A DNA stretch of 64,000 nucleotides from Erinaceus europaeus (GCF_950295315.1 NC_080176.1:38336189-38400188), one strand, 5' to 3'. Counted from the first letter of the stretch, positions 43,440 through 55,523 are shown. Notes: generated by a model not told the origin, from the letters alone. Program-made: numbers and translations.

Positions 43440-44796
43440 TAACTGAACAGAGAACTTTCTTATGTGTTACGAACATGTCAGTTCAAGGAGAGACATACTT
43501 TACTTTTCTGTCCCTAGATTCTGTTTTGGCTATGGAACTACCCTAGGGTGGACTAATAAGGTTGATCTGGAGTTTTTGTTAGGATGGGAACAAAAGGGAA
43601 TTTTATGATAGAACCCAGAATTTTCAAAATAGCTGTATCTACTCCTCCTCCTCAACCATTCTCACACTAGTTATTACCCAGGAATTGGCCAAGGAAAAAT
43701 AATTCCATTCTACTAACAAACATATTCAGTGATGGATTTGCTTTTTGGAAGTATGTGGACCAAGAGGACCTAATTGAGACCTTAAGTCTTAAAAATACCA
43801 TCTACTTATGGAAGGTAGAGAATGTACAAAATCTGCTAAACATTTTGACCATTAGTCCAAAATCAGATAGCTTTTATGATAAAAAATTCATCACTGTTAG
43901 ATTGAAATTGGTCCAGAAAGCCAAAAACATGACAACTAGCTTCAAGGGCTACAATGCTGCCTTTCTCACTGGGAGATAAATGATTCAGCTTTTGGCAAGA
44001 CTTACAAATCTGGCATGCATCTGAAATCTAGAGTCTTTTTCTTTGTGCCCAGGACATGATGGTGGACATGTTGCCATGGCTGGGAAGGTGATGGATTTAG
44101 GCAACAACAGTGGCAATCTGGACATTGCAGACCCAATCAAAAGCTTGACTCCAGCCACTCTCATTAGAGCAGAGGCTATCACTGTGAGCATCTATAGGAG
44201 TGACCCAGATGGTTTGATGATCAGCCATAATATGCTTCCACATTTGATGGCCTCAAAGAGGGTGTCTCTAATTTGACGCCATGTATTTTTCCAAATGGTA
44301 GACCAAATAGCTAAGCCTCTAGCAACTGCCTAAGTGTCACAATTATACAATACAGTTTATCAAAAGGAGTACTCATTAGTGCTATGAGAATGGTTTTTGA
44401 GTTTGTCCACTGAGCAATGAAACCACATTTAGTACAAATGGAGACTGCACAGACCCAGAAACCCCAGTGGACATTGTCAGGGATATCTCTGTGAACCAAG
44501 CCCTTATTCATCAGACTGATGGCTTTAGTGAGATGGCAGATGAAGAATAATCTCTCCTTGATAAAGCTATTACTTTTCACAGAAAGGCATGGTGATGGAG
44601 GGATCTGGATGGTCCCCCCCCCATATATATATATTTTAATATGGAGCTTGAGAAGTTCATACATTTGTTGTTGTTGTTAATTCTAGATAACCCATACAAA
44701 ACAGGAATTCCACAGAGCCACAGTATTAAAAAGTTTTAAAAGATACTGGGAGAAATATAATAGATATTTCATAAATAGAATGTAAGTTATGTCAAG
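43440..44796. other. Unassigned sequence with codon-like stretches
   Basis: Two plus-strand frames (43755-43979 and 44043-44276) and a later stretch (44460-44550) read smoothly but are broken by stops between them. I could not match them to a family. They could be a decayed retrocopy of a cellular gene or chance. Confidence 0.3.
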
Positions 44797-44805
44797 AAGG
44801 TGACA

Positions 44806-45566
44806 CGTGAGCAGCTGTGTTTCCTCTCCCGGGTCAAATAGGAATACCAAAGGAGACCACCTGGGACCATGACAAGACAGGACTAGAATGACTTCAGGAA
44901 CCCATAAATCACTGGGGAGTGCAAACACGTGTGGCTCATGGACAGAGAGGAGCCTAGGGAAAGATTAAGTGGCTGATAACAGTCCAGCTGTTTACCAGTT
45001 GAGACACCACCTCCAGTTTGTTTCACCACAAAAGGACATCTGAAGGGTAGAGAGTACTCCCCTAAGACTCATCAAATGCAACTGTGAGTCTCCATTGCTA
45101 TTGCCCTCAGAATCTGGAGCAGTGGGGAGGGGGGCTCTGTGCTGACACCAGGGGACAGAGAACTAACCAGGAAACTCAGGAGAAGATCTATACCTCGGTG
45201 GCCTAGTGGTGGGGCTGTGAGAGTCTCTTTAGTAACTACAGGATAATCTCTGCCCCACCCTGCTTTACCTCTTATTCAGGAGTCAGTATTTAAGCTAAGA
45301 AGCCTACTTATAGTTTAAAAGCCTTCAGGCTCCCATATCCTACAGGGAAGAAAAATAAAAACATAGGATTTTAAGCCACTGAGCTTCAACTCAAAAATTA
45401 AAATAATATTGAAACAACTGTCAGTTTCCACAACTGTGAACCCTTTAATTACCTTACTTAGACACAAGTCAATGCAGGGAAGAATGACCTATAAATTGAA
45501 ATGTACTGAGAGAGGGACCTCATAACATACTATATAGAAAAACCAACAAGAAGAAATATTGGAGAA
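44806..45566 (+). promoter_or_regulatory. LINE-1 copy A 5' UTR
   Basis: It matches 60050-60790 of copy B by eye (gtgtggctcatg near 44930, ctatagg/tataaaa-type stretch near 45300, gcctacagggaagaaaa near 45335, gtactgagagagggacct near 45505). No tandem monomers are seen, unlike copy D. The 5' UTR normally holds the internal pol II promoter. Confidence 0.75.
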
Positions 45567-46494
45567 ATGAACCAGGACAAGAGTCCAGCTAAAAGCCCAC
45601 CAGAGGTTGAAGCACAAAATAATGAAGTCAACATCCAAATACTAGTTAAGGAAATAATCACAGGAGTGAGTAAAGAGTTTGAAAGAATTGTCATCAGAAA
45701 TATAGAAACAACAAGTGAAACTCTAGAAGAAAACACTAATTATTTCAAGGTTATTAGAGAGATGGAAGTTGAGATAGCTGAGATGAGAACACAACTCACT
45801 GAGAAAGCTAAAACAGTATCGGAACAGAGTAACGAAATAGATGAACTCCAGAAAATAGCAGAGGGGAGAGAGAATAGAATAAATGAAGCTGAAGACAGAA
45901 TTAGCAAGATCAAGGATGAATTAGAGACAACTAAAAAAGAAGTAAGAGATCTCAAAAAGAGATTAAGAGATACTAAAAACAACAACAGAGACCTATGGAA
46001 TGACTTCAAAAGAAATAATATGCACATTATTGGCTTATCAGAGGAAGAAAGAGGGAGGGGAAGAAAGCATTCTTCAGGACACAATAGCTGAATACATCTC
46101 TAGTCTAGTCAACATAAAAGATATAAAGGTTCAAGAAGCCCAGAGGGTCCCAAAAAGAATTAACCCAGACTTAAAGACAATCCTATTTAGAATGGAAAAG
46201 AATAAGGATAAAGAAAGGATCCTGAAGGCTGCAAGAGAAAAACAGAGTCAAACCTACAAAGGAAAACCCATAAGATTAGCAGCAGATTTCTCCACACAAA
46301 CAGTACAAGCCAGAAGAGAATGGCAAGATATCTGTCGAGTGCTCAATGAGAAAGACTTTCAACCAAGACTACTGTATCCTGCTAGACTTTCATTCAGACT
46401 AGATAGAAGCATAAAAACCTCATACAAGCAACAGTTGAAAGAATCAACTATCACCGGGTCTGCCCTGAAAGAAGTTCTGAAAGATCTCCTATAA
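45567..46494 (+). pseudogene. LINE-1 ORF1p, frameshifted
   Basis: ORF1p is the LINE-1 RNA-binding chaperone that forms trimers with the element's RNA in cytoplasmic particles. The first part (45567-46091) starts MNQDKSPAK and holds a long coiled coil with heptad-like Glu/Lys/Ile pattern (about residues 60-150), then NNMHIIGLSEEE, the start of the RRM-like domain. A 2-bp loss near 46048, relative to copy B (61700 region), shifts the frame. The rest reads in another frame (46000-46494) with VQEAQRVPKRINPDLK, KERILKAAREKQ and EWQDICRVLN, the conserved C-terminal domain. A 9-bp in-frame loss also removes the TPRH motif kept in copy B. Not functional as it stands. Confidence 0.93.
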
Positions 46495-46553
46495 ACAGTC
46501 AGACCACCATAAATATGCCATATATCAGAATACTCTAAAACTCTACAAGAATT

Positions 46554-49500
46554 GTGTTAAAATATGTTCAATCTTTGATATCAATAAATGTCAATGGCCT
46601 GAATTCACCTATTAAAAGGCACAAAGTACGAAGATGGATCAGAAAACACAACCCAACAATATGCTTTCTACAGGAAACCCACCAAACTCAACAAGACAAA
46701 CACAGAATCAAAATGAAAGGATGGAATACTACCATACAAGCAAATGCTCTCACAAAAAAGGGCAGGAACAGCTATTCTCATATCTTACAAGATAGACTTT
46801 AAAATCAATAAAATTAAAAAAGATAGGGATGGACACTACTTAGTATTCAGAGGATCAGTCAATAAGGAGGACTTAACAACTGTTAACATCTATGCACCCA
46901 ATGAAAAGCCATCTAAATACATCAAACATCTACTGAAAGGGCTACAGCAATATATTAACAGCAACACAGTCATAGTAGGGGACTTCAACAGCCCACTCTC
47001 TCAACTTGACAGATCATCCAGGAGAAAAATCAATAAAGACATGAGGGAGCTAAATGAGATAGATACACTAGAACTATTGGACATTTTCAGAGTCATTCAT
47101 CCCAAGAAACTGGAATACACATTTTACTCAAGTCCACATAGGTCGTTCTCAAGGATAGACTGTATGTTAGGCCACAAAGACAGCATCAGCAAATTCAAGA
47201 GCACTGAAGTCATCCCAAGCATCTTCTCAGACCAAAGTGGAATTAAAGAAACACTTAACAATCAGCACAAGATTAGTAATAGTCCCAAAATATGGAAGCT
47301 CAACAGTACACTACTGAACAACTACTGTATCAAAGAAGAAATAAAAGAAGAAATCAAAATGTTTCAAAAGTTCAATGAAAATGAAGACACAAGCTATCAT
47401 CATATTTGGGACGCAGCTAAGGCAGTACTGAGAGGGAAGTTCATAGCCATACAAGCACACATTAGGAAACAAGAAAAAGCACAAATAAACAGCCTGATTG
47501 CACATCTTAAAGACCTAGAAGAAGAAGAACAAAGGAACCCTAAAGCAACCAGAAGGAAAGAAATCACTAAAGTTAGGGCAGAAATTCAATAACATTGAAA
47601 ATAAGAAAACCATACAATATATCAATGAAAGTAAATGTTGGTTCTTCGAAAGAGTGAACAAAATCGACAAACCTTTAGCCAGACTCACAAAACAAAAAAG
47701 GGAGAAGACCTAAATAAATCGGATTGTAAATGAAAGAGGAGATATCACAACAGACACTGCAGAAATTCAACATATCATGTGAAGCTTCTATGAACAAATA
47801 TATGCCACCAAGCTAGAGAACCTGAAATAAATGAATGATTTTCTAGATACTTACATACTTCCAAATTTAAGTACAGAGGAACTTGACAACATGAACAGGC
47901 CCATCACAGCTAATGAAATGGAAACTTTATGGAACACCTTCCCCAAAATAAAATTCCTGCAAAACCTTCAAAGAGGAACTAATATCTCTAATTTTAAAAG
48001 TCTCCCAGAAGACTGAAGACACTGGAATGCTCCCTTGAAGCTTCTATAAAGCCAACATAACTTTGATACCAAAAAGAAAACTACAGACCAATATCTCTGA
48101 TGATCATAGATGCTATAATATTGAACAAAATTCTAGCCATCTGGATACAGCAGTATATTAAAAAGATTTATCATATTGACCAGGTGGGGTTTATCCCAGG
48201 GATGCAAGTTTGGTTTAACATACTTAAGTCGATCAACATGATCCACCACATCAATAAAAACAAGACCAAAAATCACATGGTCACATCAATAGATGCAAAG
48301 AAAGCCTTTGACAAAACACAACATCCCTTTATGATCAAAACACTACACAAAATGGGAATAGATGGAAAATTCCTCATTAGAGTAGAGTCTATATATAGCA
48401 AACATACAGCCAACATCATACTCAGTGGTAAAATCTGGAAGCATTTCCTCTGAGATCATGTACTAGACTGGGCTGCCCACTATCACCAGTTCTATTCAAC
48501 ATAGTATTGGAAGTTCTTGCCATAGCAATCAGGCAGGAACAAGGAATTAAAGGGATACAGATGGGAAGAGAAGAAGTCAAACTCTATTTGCAGATGGTAT
48601 GATAGTATACACAGAAAAACCTAAGGAATCCAGCAGGAAGCCTTTGGAAATCATTAGGCAATACAGTAAGGTGTCAGGCTACAAAATTAACATTCAAAAG
48701 TCAGTGGCATTCCTCTATGCAAACACTAAGGTAGAAGAAGTTGAAATCCAGAAATCAATTTCTTTTACTATAGCAACATAAACAATAGAATATCTAGGAA
48801 TAAAATAACCAAAGAAGTGAAAGACTTGTATACTGAAAATTATGAGTCACTACTCAAGGAAATTGAAAAAGACACAAAGAAGTGGAAATATATTCCATGT
48901 TCATGGGTTGGAAGAATTAACATCATCAAAATGAATATACTACCCAGAGCCATATACCAGTTTAATGCTATCCCCATCAAGATCCCAGCCACATTTTTAA
49001 GGAGAATAGAACAAATGCTACATATGTTTATCTGGAACCAGAAAAGACCTAGAATTGCCAAAACAATCTCAAGAAGAAAGAACAGAACAGGAGGCATCAC
49101 ACTCCCAGATCTCAAATTGTATTCTAGGGGCATTGTCATCAAAACTGCTCGGTACTGGAACATGAATAGACACTCTGACCAGTGAAATAGAATTGAGAGC
49201 ACAGAAGTAAGCCCCTGTGGGATTATGTGAAAGCATGGTAGAGTATAGGGGAACTCCCCCATCCTTGAGATGGAGGTCTGAAAAGATACCCCACCTGTCA
49301 GTATCTCCGTTTTGAGGATAGAGCATGGAGGGAAATGCTTTCCTGATTCAATTTCCCCTTGTCAGTCTCCCAGGCTTCACAGAGGCCTGAAACCTCTCAT
49401 ACTTAACTCATCCCCCTGCTGCAGACCAAATGGTTACCTGCTTGAAAGTTCAGTTAAAGTTCACTATGTTCACTATAAGGGCACCATCTTTTGATCACAT

Positions 49501-50060
49501 ACAAAGTATATACTTTATCATATGCCTTGCCAGTAACTTAACAGTGAGACCCCCATACCTCACAGAAGAGATCCAAAAGGCCAAGAAACACATGAAAAAG
49601 TGCTCCAAGTCTTTGATTGTCAGAGAAATGCAAATAAAGACAACAATGAGATACCACTTCACTCATGTGAGAATGTCATACATCAGAAAAGGTAACAGCA
49701 GCATATGCTGGAGAGGTTGTGGGGTCAAAGGAACCCTCCTGCACTGCTGGTGGGAATGTAAATTGTTCCAAGCCCTGTGGATAGCAGTCTGGAGAACTTT
49801 CAGAAGGGTAGAAATGGGCCTACCCTATGATCCTGCAATTCTTCTCCTGGGGATATATCCTAAGGAACCAAACACATCCATACAAAAAGATCTGTGTACA
49901 CATACATTCTTTGCAGCACAATTTGTTATAGCCAGAATCTGGAAGCAACCCAGGTGTCCAACATCAGATCAGTGGCTGAGCAAGTTGTGGTATATATATA
50001 CTACTCAGCTATTAAAAATGGTGACTTCACCATTTTCAGCCGAACTTGGATGGAACTTGA
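46554..50060 (+). pseudogene. LINE-1 ORF2p, multiply broken
   Basis: Endonuclease: SINVNGLNSPIKRHK and LQETH (46554-46802), then after a frameshift VGDFNSPLS and [10 protein letters not shown] (46744-47592). The final catalytic histidine of the usual SDH motif is Gln (SDQSG, codon 47233-47235). Linker region 47600-48020 has several stops. Reverse transcriptase: [10 protein letters not shown] and [10 protein letters not shown] (48100-48453) are kept, but the FADD active site reads FADG (48587-48598) next to a small deletion. Later parts: [18 protein letters not shown] (48817-49185) and the C-terminal cysteine motif [19 protein letters not shown] (in 49430-50074). An LTR piece replaces about 0.5 kb at 49216-49553. 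Clearly dead. Confidence 0.93.
49216..49553 (+). mobile_element. Partial LTR inside LINE-1 copy A
   Basis: From tgtgggattatgtgaaagca to gccttgccagtaacttaaca it matches 38541-38885, the 5' half of the LTR-like element there. The LTR's promoter/polyA half is missing, and so is about 0.5 kb of LINE-1 ORF2 that should lie here. LINE-1 resumes at cacagaagagatccaaaagg. Confidence 0.8.
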
Positions 50061-50071
50061 AAAAGTCATGT

Positions 50072-50362
50072 TAAGGGGAGTCAGGCAGCAGAGCAGCAGG
50101 TTCAGCACATGTGGTGCAAAGCATAAGGACCTGCATAAGGATCCCATTTCGAGCCCCTGGCTCCTCACCTGCAGGGGAATCACTTCACAGGCGGTGAAGC
50201 ACGTCTGCAGGTGTTTGTCTTTCTCTTCCCCTCTCTGTCTTCCCCTCCTCTCTCCATTTCTCTCTATTCTATCCAACAACAATGACATCAATAACAACAA
50301 CAATAACTACAACTATAAAACCACAAGGGCAACAAAAGGGAATAAATATTTTAAAAATCAAA
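50072..50362 (+). mobile_element. ERI-type SINE within LINE-1 copy A, exact 13-bp TSD
   Basis: Full SINE (gggagtcaggcagcagagca head, ctcacctgcaggggaatcac core, CT block, (CAA)n, A-rich tail). gaaaaagtcatgt is exact at 50059-50071 and 50363-50375; it is LINE-1 ORF2 sequence. The SINE is thus younger than copy A. Confidence 0.97.
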
Positions 50363-50509
50363 GAAAAAGTCATGTAAGTGAAATCAGTCAGAAATAGAAT
50401 GATGAATATGGGATGATCTCACTCTCAGGCAGAATTTGAAAAACAAGATCAGAAGAGAAAACACAAGTAGAATGTGAACTGGAATTGGAGTATTGCATCA
50501 AAGTAAAAG

Positions 50510-50532
50510 ACTCTGGGGTGGGTCGGGGGGCA
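50510..50532 (+). other. G-rich run in LINE-1 3' UTR
   Basis: ctggggtgggtcggggggca can supply four G tracts if the six-G run is split. It sits in the 3' UTR of copy A, where G-rich tracts are known in mammalian LINE-1. Confidence 0.6.
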
Positions 50533-50764
50533 GAATAGATGTCCAAAAATGATGACATAGGACCTAGTGTGGGTTGTATGGGGGTTATATAGAAAACTGG
50601 GAAATGTTATGCATGTATAATCTATTGTATTTACTGCCAAATGTAAAACATTAATCCCCAATAAAGAAATAAAATTTTAAAAAAGGTGACAAGTACAAAA
50701 CCCTAAGGGGCATCTTTCAGTGAAAGCTTCCTCTCTTCTTCAAAATTCCCAATAGAAAAGTCAG

Positions 50765-50968
50765 AGGGGGAGGTATGGGCAGTAGCTAGCGGGTTAAGCA
50801 CATGTGGCGCAAAGCTCAAAGATCGCGGTTTGAGTCCCTGGCTTCCCTCCTGTAGGGGGCTCTTTTCACAAGCAGTGCAGCAGTTCTGTAGGTGTTTGTC
50901 CTTCTCTCCCCCTCTCTCTCTTCCCCTCCTCTCTCCATTTCTCTCTGTCCTATCCAACAACAATGACA
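50765..50968 (+). mobile_element. ERI-type SINE lacking its tail
   Basis: Head gtatgggcagtagctagcgg, B-box-like ggtttgagtccc, CT block and catccaacaacaatgaca-type sequence, then it stops with no A-rich tail. The tail may have been lost in a deletion. Confidence 0.85.
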
Positions 50969-51317
50969 GCTGAGGTTTTATTCCTTTACTGCAGTAGTAA
51001 CATTTCCTCTCCCAATTCCTGAAGGAGAGTGAGCAACAACTAAGACACCATTTGGTTTCTTGTTCATTCCTACCCTATTCTATTCATCTCCTCAACATTC
51101 ATTAAACTTTTTCCAGGTCCTTCTTTCTTACCACTTTGGTAACAGCATTTTACCAGTTTTGGGGAAGTCTTCTCAATCCCTCAAGAATGCATTGCAGGAT
51201 TCTTTTTCCTCTTCTAGAAAACAAGGCCAAGCATTTGCCAGTGTCAGACTTCATTACCAATACTTCCAAGAACCGGTTGGAGATTTTATATTTTTACCAT
51301 GCTTTCAGACTAACAAG
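50969..51317. other. Unassigned sequence
   Basis: Two overlapping plus-strand frames (51060-51320, 51136-51363) have no recognised motif. Confidence 0.4.
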
Positions 51318-51654
51318 TGAGCTATTGTGGTCTGAATATAGACTCCGAAATTCATGTACTTAAACCTAATCACCAATAATGTATTAGGAAATTAGGAGTT
51401 AATTCTTTCATGGGGGGTAGAGTCTTCATGAATGAGTTTAGCATCTAAGTGCTAAAGGATGCTATTTCCATCTTTTGAAGACACAGAGAAAGCATCAGCA
51501 CAAACCAGAAAGAGTGCCTCAGCCAGAATGTGAATATGGAAGCACCTTGTTTTTAATCTTCCCAACCCCAAGAACTGTGAGAAATAAATTTCTCTTGTTT
51601 ATAAGCCACCCATTCTGTGGCATTTTATTATAGCAACCTACATGAAATAAGACA
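51318..51654 (+). mobile_element. MLT1-type (ERVL-MaLR) solo LTR
   Basis: It follows the MLT1 LTR consensus: tgtggtctgaatatagactc, aaattcatgtacttaaacct, agagtcttcatgaatgag, aagaactgtgagaaataaat, ttataagccacccattctgt and the end gaaataagaca. Contains the AATAAA signal near 51583. The internal region is absent. MaLRs are old, non-autonomous LTR elements shared by placental mammals. Confidence 0.88.
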
Positions 51655-52040
51655 TAGCCTGACATAATTTCTTAGATGTTGAAAGAAGACTTGAGAATCC
51701 ATGGTTGGCAAGATGAGTATCAGTATGATCATGTCATTTTTTCTGCTACTAAGTCCCAAGGAAACAGGGGAATGGGCCCAGATAGAGGCCTGAATATGCC
51801 TGAGGTTGTATCACCAAAGAGGTTCACAAAGGATCCTTTTACAAAGGATAATAAGCATGTCTAGCTTTTTTGTTGGAGGGAAATATCTTTCTTCTAAAAC
51901 TTTTGCTTTACTAATGGCCGGAAGAAAGATCAGTGACTGCCTTACTTATACAGACATTCAAGAGACCCATTATTTATTGCATTCTAATAACAACTGGCAA
52001 TGAATAAGAAGAAGAACTCACTAGATCAGTGAATGAGTAA
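51655..52040. other. Unassigned sequence
   Basis: Nothing recognised; frames at 51676-51864 and 51806-52003 have no known motif. Confidence 0.4.
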
Positions 52041-52044
52041 ACAA

Positions 52045-52150
52045 TACATATCTGAGTTCAAATCAGTTCTATTCTCTACATCTCTGCAACTTTGGAAATG
52101 CTGAATTTCAGTTTTCTGATATATAAAGGACATAGAAACAATGACATCTT
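52045..52150 (+). repeat. MIR fragment
   Basis: ctgagttcaaatcagttcta, acatctctgcaactttggaa, gaatttcagttttctgatat and aaaggacatagaaacaatga follow the MIR consensus order. Confidence 0.65.
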
Positions 52151-52154
52151 TGAA

Positions 52155-52265
52155 TAATTACTTTATGCTAAACACACTCTACCTACTTTGAATATATATA
52201 TATATATATATTCTTTTGTTTAATGTTCATAATAATCTTAGGAAATAAACAACTTTTTTATTATT
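52155..52265 (-). repeat. MIR (antisense), first part
   Basis: ttactttatgctaaacacac, then a (TA)n tract, tgtttaatgttcataataat and cttaggaaataaac match the start of the antisense MIR consensus. The remaining part is at 52945-53040. Confidence 0.55.
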
Positions 52266-52940
52266 GTAGGAGTTTTCTAATGTCACATTTCCTGATACTT
52301 CTTATTGCGTATTAATTTTGCCTTATGCTCACAAAATATATATTTTGATTGTTGTTGACAATGTACATTCCTTTGACTAACATACCATGAAGACTGTATT
52401 TCAGACTCTCTCCTGTTATCACAAAATCCTGCTCTAAATTGAAGCCTCGATATTTCAGACATTTCTGCCCACAGGCAGGCAGAAACTGATGTATGACTGC
52501 TAGCTTCTTAAGGGTCTGGAGACTATGTATGGTACAACTTGAATAAACTCAATATCTTATGGCATCAAAAGGATGCACCTTGTATGTTGACATTTGGATA
52601 ATTATAGTTTTAAGCACCCTTACTTACCCTGATGTTTTCTTCCTTAGAAACGTATTCTGATCTTTGTTATGGTATATATAATCACCTGCTGTTTTGTCTG
52701 AGCATCTACTTCTGCATATGTTTTACAAATAAATATTCATTGAAGCTTGGAAAAAAACAGGAACACACTTGATACTGTCCTAGCTAGGGATGCCATATGT
52801 GGTTCCTCACTGACCTATTCTGATCAACTTTATGGCTACTAGCAGTGGTTTTTCTCTCTCCACTCTGGGATGCATCTAATCTCAGGGCCCTGGCAAATAA
52901 CTAAGGTTCTCTCCACCTATGTATTCCCTAGATTTTATTT
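52266..52940 (+). mobile_element. LTR-like insert in a MIR, uncertain
   Basis: About 0.67 kb separates two MIR parts. It has a TATA-like ggtatatataatc (52671-52683) and a polyadenylation signal aaataaatattc (52726) about 45 bp further on, as in LTRs. I cannot place it in a family and see no clear TSD. Confidence 0.35.
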
Positions 52941-52944
52941 TACT

Positions 52945-53040
52945 ACTTAGAAAGCAAGATATAGATTTAGTAACTTATCTACCTAATGTCACACAACTAT
53001 TAAGTATCAAGACCAGGATCCTTATCTACTTCCTACATAA
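52945..53040 (-). repeat. MIR (antisense), second part
   Basis: gatttagtaacttatctacc, taatgtcacacaactattaa and gtatcaagaccaggatcc match the antisense MIR pattern 'aagtaacttgcccaaggtcacacagctagtaag ... gccaggattcgaaccc'. Confidence 0.65.
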
Positions 53041-54740
53041 GACCTAATCAAATTAAGTCTTAAGTTTAGTGTTGTCTGAAGAATAAAATCGTTTTTAGGT
53101 GCTTAGTTAAAGACAGTCTTCTTCCTCTTCCTATCTTGAATTTAATGAAAGAAAAAAATGCAATTTCTTGGAGTCCTCTTTCAAAAAAACTGCTAATACT
53201 ACCATATTGAGGAAAGTAGACAGCACATTTTCCATACAACAAAAAGAGAGAGGGGCTGAACTCTGGATATAGTATGTTGACAGGGATGAAAATCCCACCT
53301 ACTCCAAAAGGAAGAAGGAAAACCACCCACAATGGTGCTTGGACCTCCAGGTGTCTGTGAAAAGGCTATGTAGAATTGCAAACTATGACTTCAAAATAGT
53401 TCTTCCTTCATCAACTCCAGATGAAGCAACCCGTAGAGACAACAGCATGAAAGAATTGCCTGAAAAATACTTAGAGAATGAACAATGGGGCCCCTAATTT
53501 ATAGCAGCCTAGAACAAGCTGCATCTCTTACTGCTCTTGTTGGGGTGTAGTAGTTGTGGAAATCTGAGCTGCCTGCTATCATCACCAGACATGCAGTCAT
53601 GGTGTCGGGCGCCACAACTTCTCCAAAAGTAAAAAAAAGTAGTCTTGTGGTTTTAAAAGTGATTTAGCCAAAAATGTAACTTAAAAAGCCTACACATTTA
53701 TTGAATGTATAACAAGTAAATTTGAAACATATTTAATGGAGATATATTTATGTGCCATTAATTCTCTTAGAGGCTAATTTATGCATCCCTGCATAATGTT
53801 GGCATTCAGTAGGTATTGACGTCATGCTACTTAGAATCACTTCAAACAGACACTTGGGCAAAATGAACAAAATGACATTTGATGGATTTTATGATCCAAT
53901 TATTCACTCCCAAGGTATGTATTTTCTTTATAATTACATGCTTTTTAGATAAATACAAAAGATTTCTGGTGTGGATTTAGTAATCTTAAAATTCTCATTG
54001 CATTCTCTTGGCAATGGCCCCTACTGGGACAAAGGTACTTTGTTCCATTTAAATGCTATCAGCTGGGCTAATCTAGTATCAAGATAAAGAACAGGATAAG
54101 GTACACTCTTCTCAATTTATTGCTTATGAGAAACCCTGATCTTCTACCAGTAATAATGAAGTTAAGACTCTTCTACTTACTTCTTCCCGGGAGAGTCAGA
54201 AGCAGTCAAAGCCCAGGTGTTCACCCTGAAGTTATATTCAAATGGAACTTCATATCTTGCATGATTCCAGAACTTCTTTCTTTATCTGTAAGTATCCCTC
54301 TTTCGGACAGGAGAAATAATACCAAAGGAGTGCATGTCTTAGGAAGGAATGAGGGAAGAAAGATCCCATGCCCATCTTGTGCAGCTTTATGAAATGAAGC
54401 TATTTCCCTCTACTCAAAAGGCTGAAGTGCAAAGCTCTGATATATTGTTAGCATTGGGTATGCAGACATTTCTGACTATCCAGTGATTCCTGAAGTACCA
54501 TGACCATATCTAAGCTGGCTCTGCGTTTCAGTGTCCAGGATAATCAAGATTCAAAATAGATGTCCCCTGTCTTAAGTCTGATCACCTTCTTCCCTTTACC
54601 ATAAACATTACTTTCCCTAGTGGTGTGCTTGGCAAATGACATCATCTGATGCCTTTGGTTCTTTGTTCAGATGGTTCTATTAACCTGCAGTGCTATCTTC
54701 CCCATATCAATATTACTAACTCTTATCTTTTAAAAATTCT
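53041..54740. other. Unassigned sequence
   Basis: No supported exon. Short frames (53066-53332 minus, 54120-54392 plus) lack known motifs. A MIR/L2-like scrap (gttggcattcagtaggtatt) is near 53798. Confidence 0.4.
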
Positions 54741-54741
54741 T

Positions 54742-54972
54742 CCTCTTAGAATGTTTCCCCAACTCCTACAGTCTGACCTGGTGCTGTAGGTCTGTGTTTT
54801 CCTGGTAACTGGATAGACATCTTTCAGAGTTGTTAGCATTCAATCTTTAATTCCTTACTGCCCTTGTGAACATAAGACACATACCATTTGACATCATTTT
54901 TCCAACATGTATAGCAGCTTCAAATTCACTAGAGATTTTTAGATAAATATTTGCTAAATTTTTGAATAGATA
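54742..54972 (+). repeat. L2 remnant
   Basis: tttccccaactcctacagtc near the start and gataaatatttgctaaattt then gaataga at the end follow the L2 3' terminal pattern. Confidence 0.5.
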
Positions 54973-55523
54973 AGAACTAGTAGTGAAAACAAACACAGGT
55001 AATATAAGTAATATGAGCACTTAGAATTTTGCACCATGTTTGGTGGTTCTCACATATCAACCCTAGAAGAGTAGGTTTTGATGAAATTATTCTAGAAAAA
55101 GGTATTAGAAATGTTCCTTGTGGAGGAGAAAGAAGATGGCAACTGTCTTGCAGCTCTGGGATTGCTCTTGGTGATATGACGATGGCAGATGCAGCAACCA
55201 AGGAACTTAAATGAACTAACAAATGTAGAAGAAATTCCTGAGACACAGAAAACCCAAAGACAGACAAATAGAAACACAGGGAGCACCATAAAGGAGATAA
55301 AGAACAAGCCAAGGAGCTCCCCATCTGGACTCCCCAAACCCCAGTTCCCAGCTCAGCCATCTATATCCACAAGCCTACTAGACCCTGTGCTTGGCCCCTG
55401 AGTCTTCCACTCCAAGACAGCTGGTTGCAGCCTGCTTTCACTACCACTGAAAGGGCCTAATCCTAACCCCTAACTCAGCCAGAATCCCATGGAGCCAGAC
55501 TTGGGCTCCAGTCTGTCCAGGTC

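Larger units (their letters stand above)
44806..50682 (+). mobile_element. LINE-1 copy A, near full length, inactive
   Basis: The window's most complete LINE-1: 5' UTR (44806-45566), ORF1 (45567-46494), ORF2 (46554 to about 50400, many breaks) and a 3' UTR that ends in aatccccaataaagaaat. A 9-bp repeat (aaggtgaca at 44797-44805 and 50683-50691) may be its TSD; copy B's 5' end starts about 50 bp further in, so the left repeat is not just element sequence. Two later elements lie in it: a SINE (50072-50362) and an LTR segment (49216-49553) that replaces part of ORF2. Known LINE-1 biology: ORF1p binds RNA, ORF2p nicks DNA and reverse-transcribes. Both are broken here. Confidence 0.93.
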
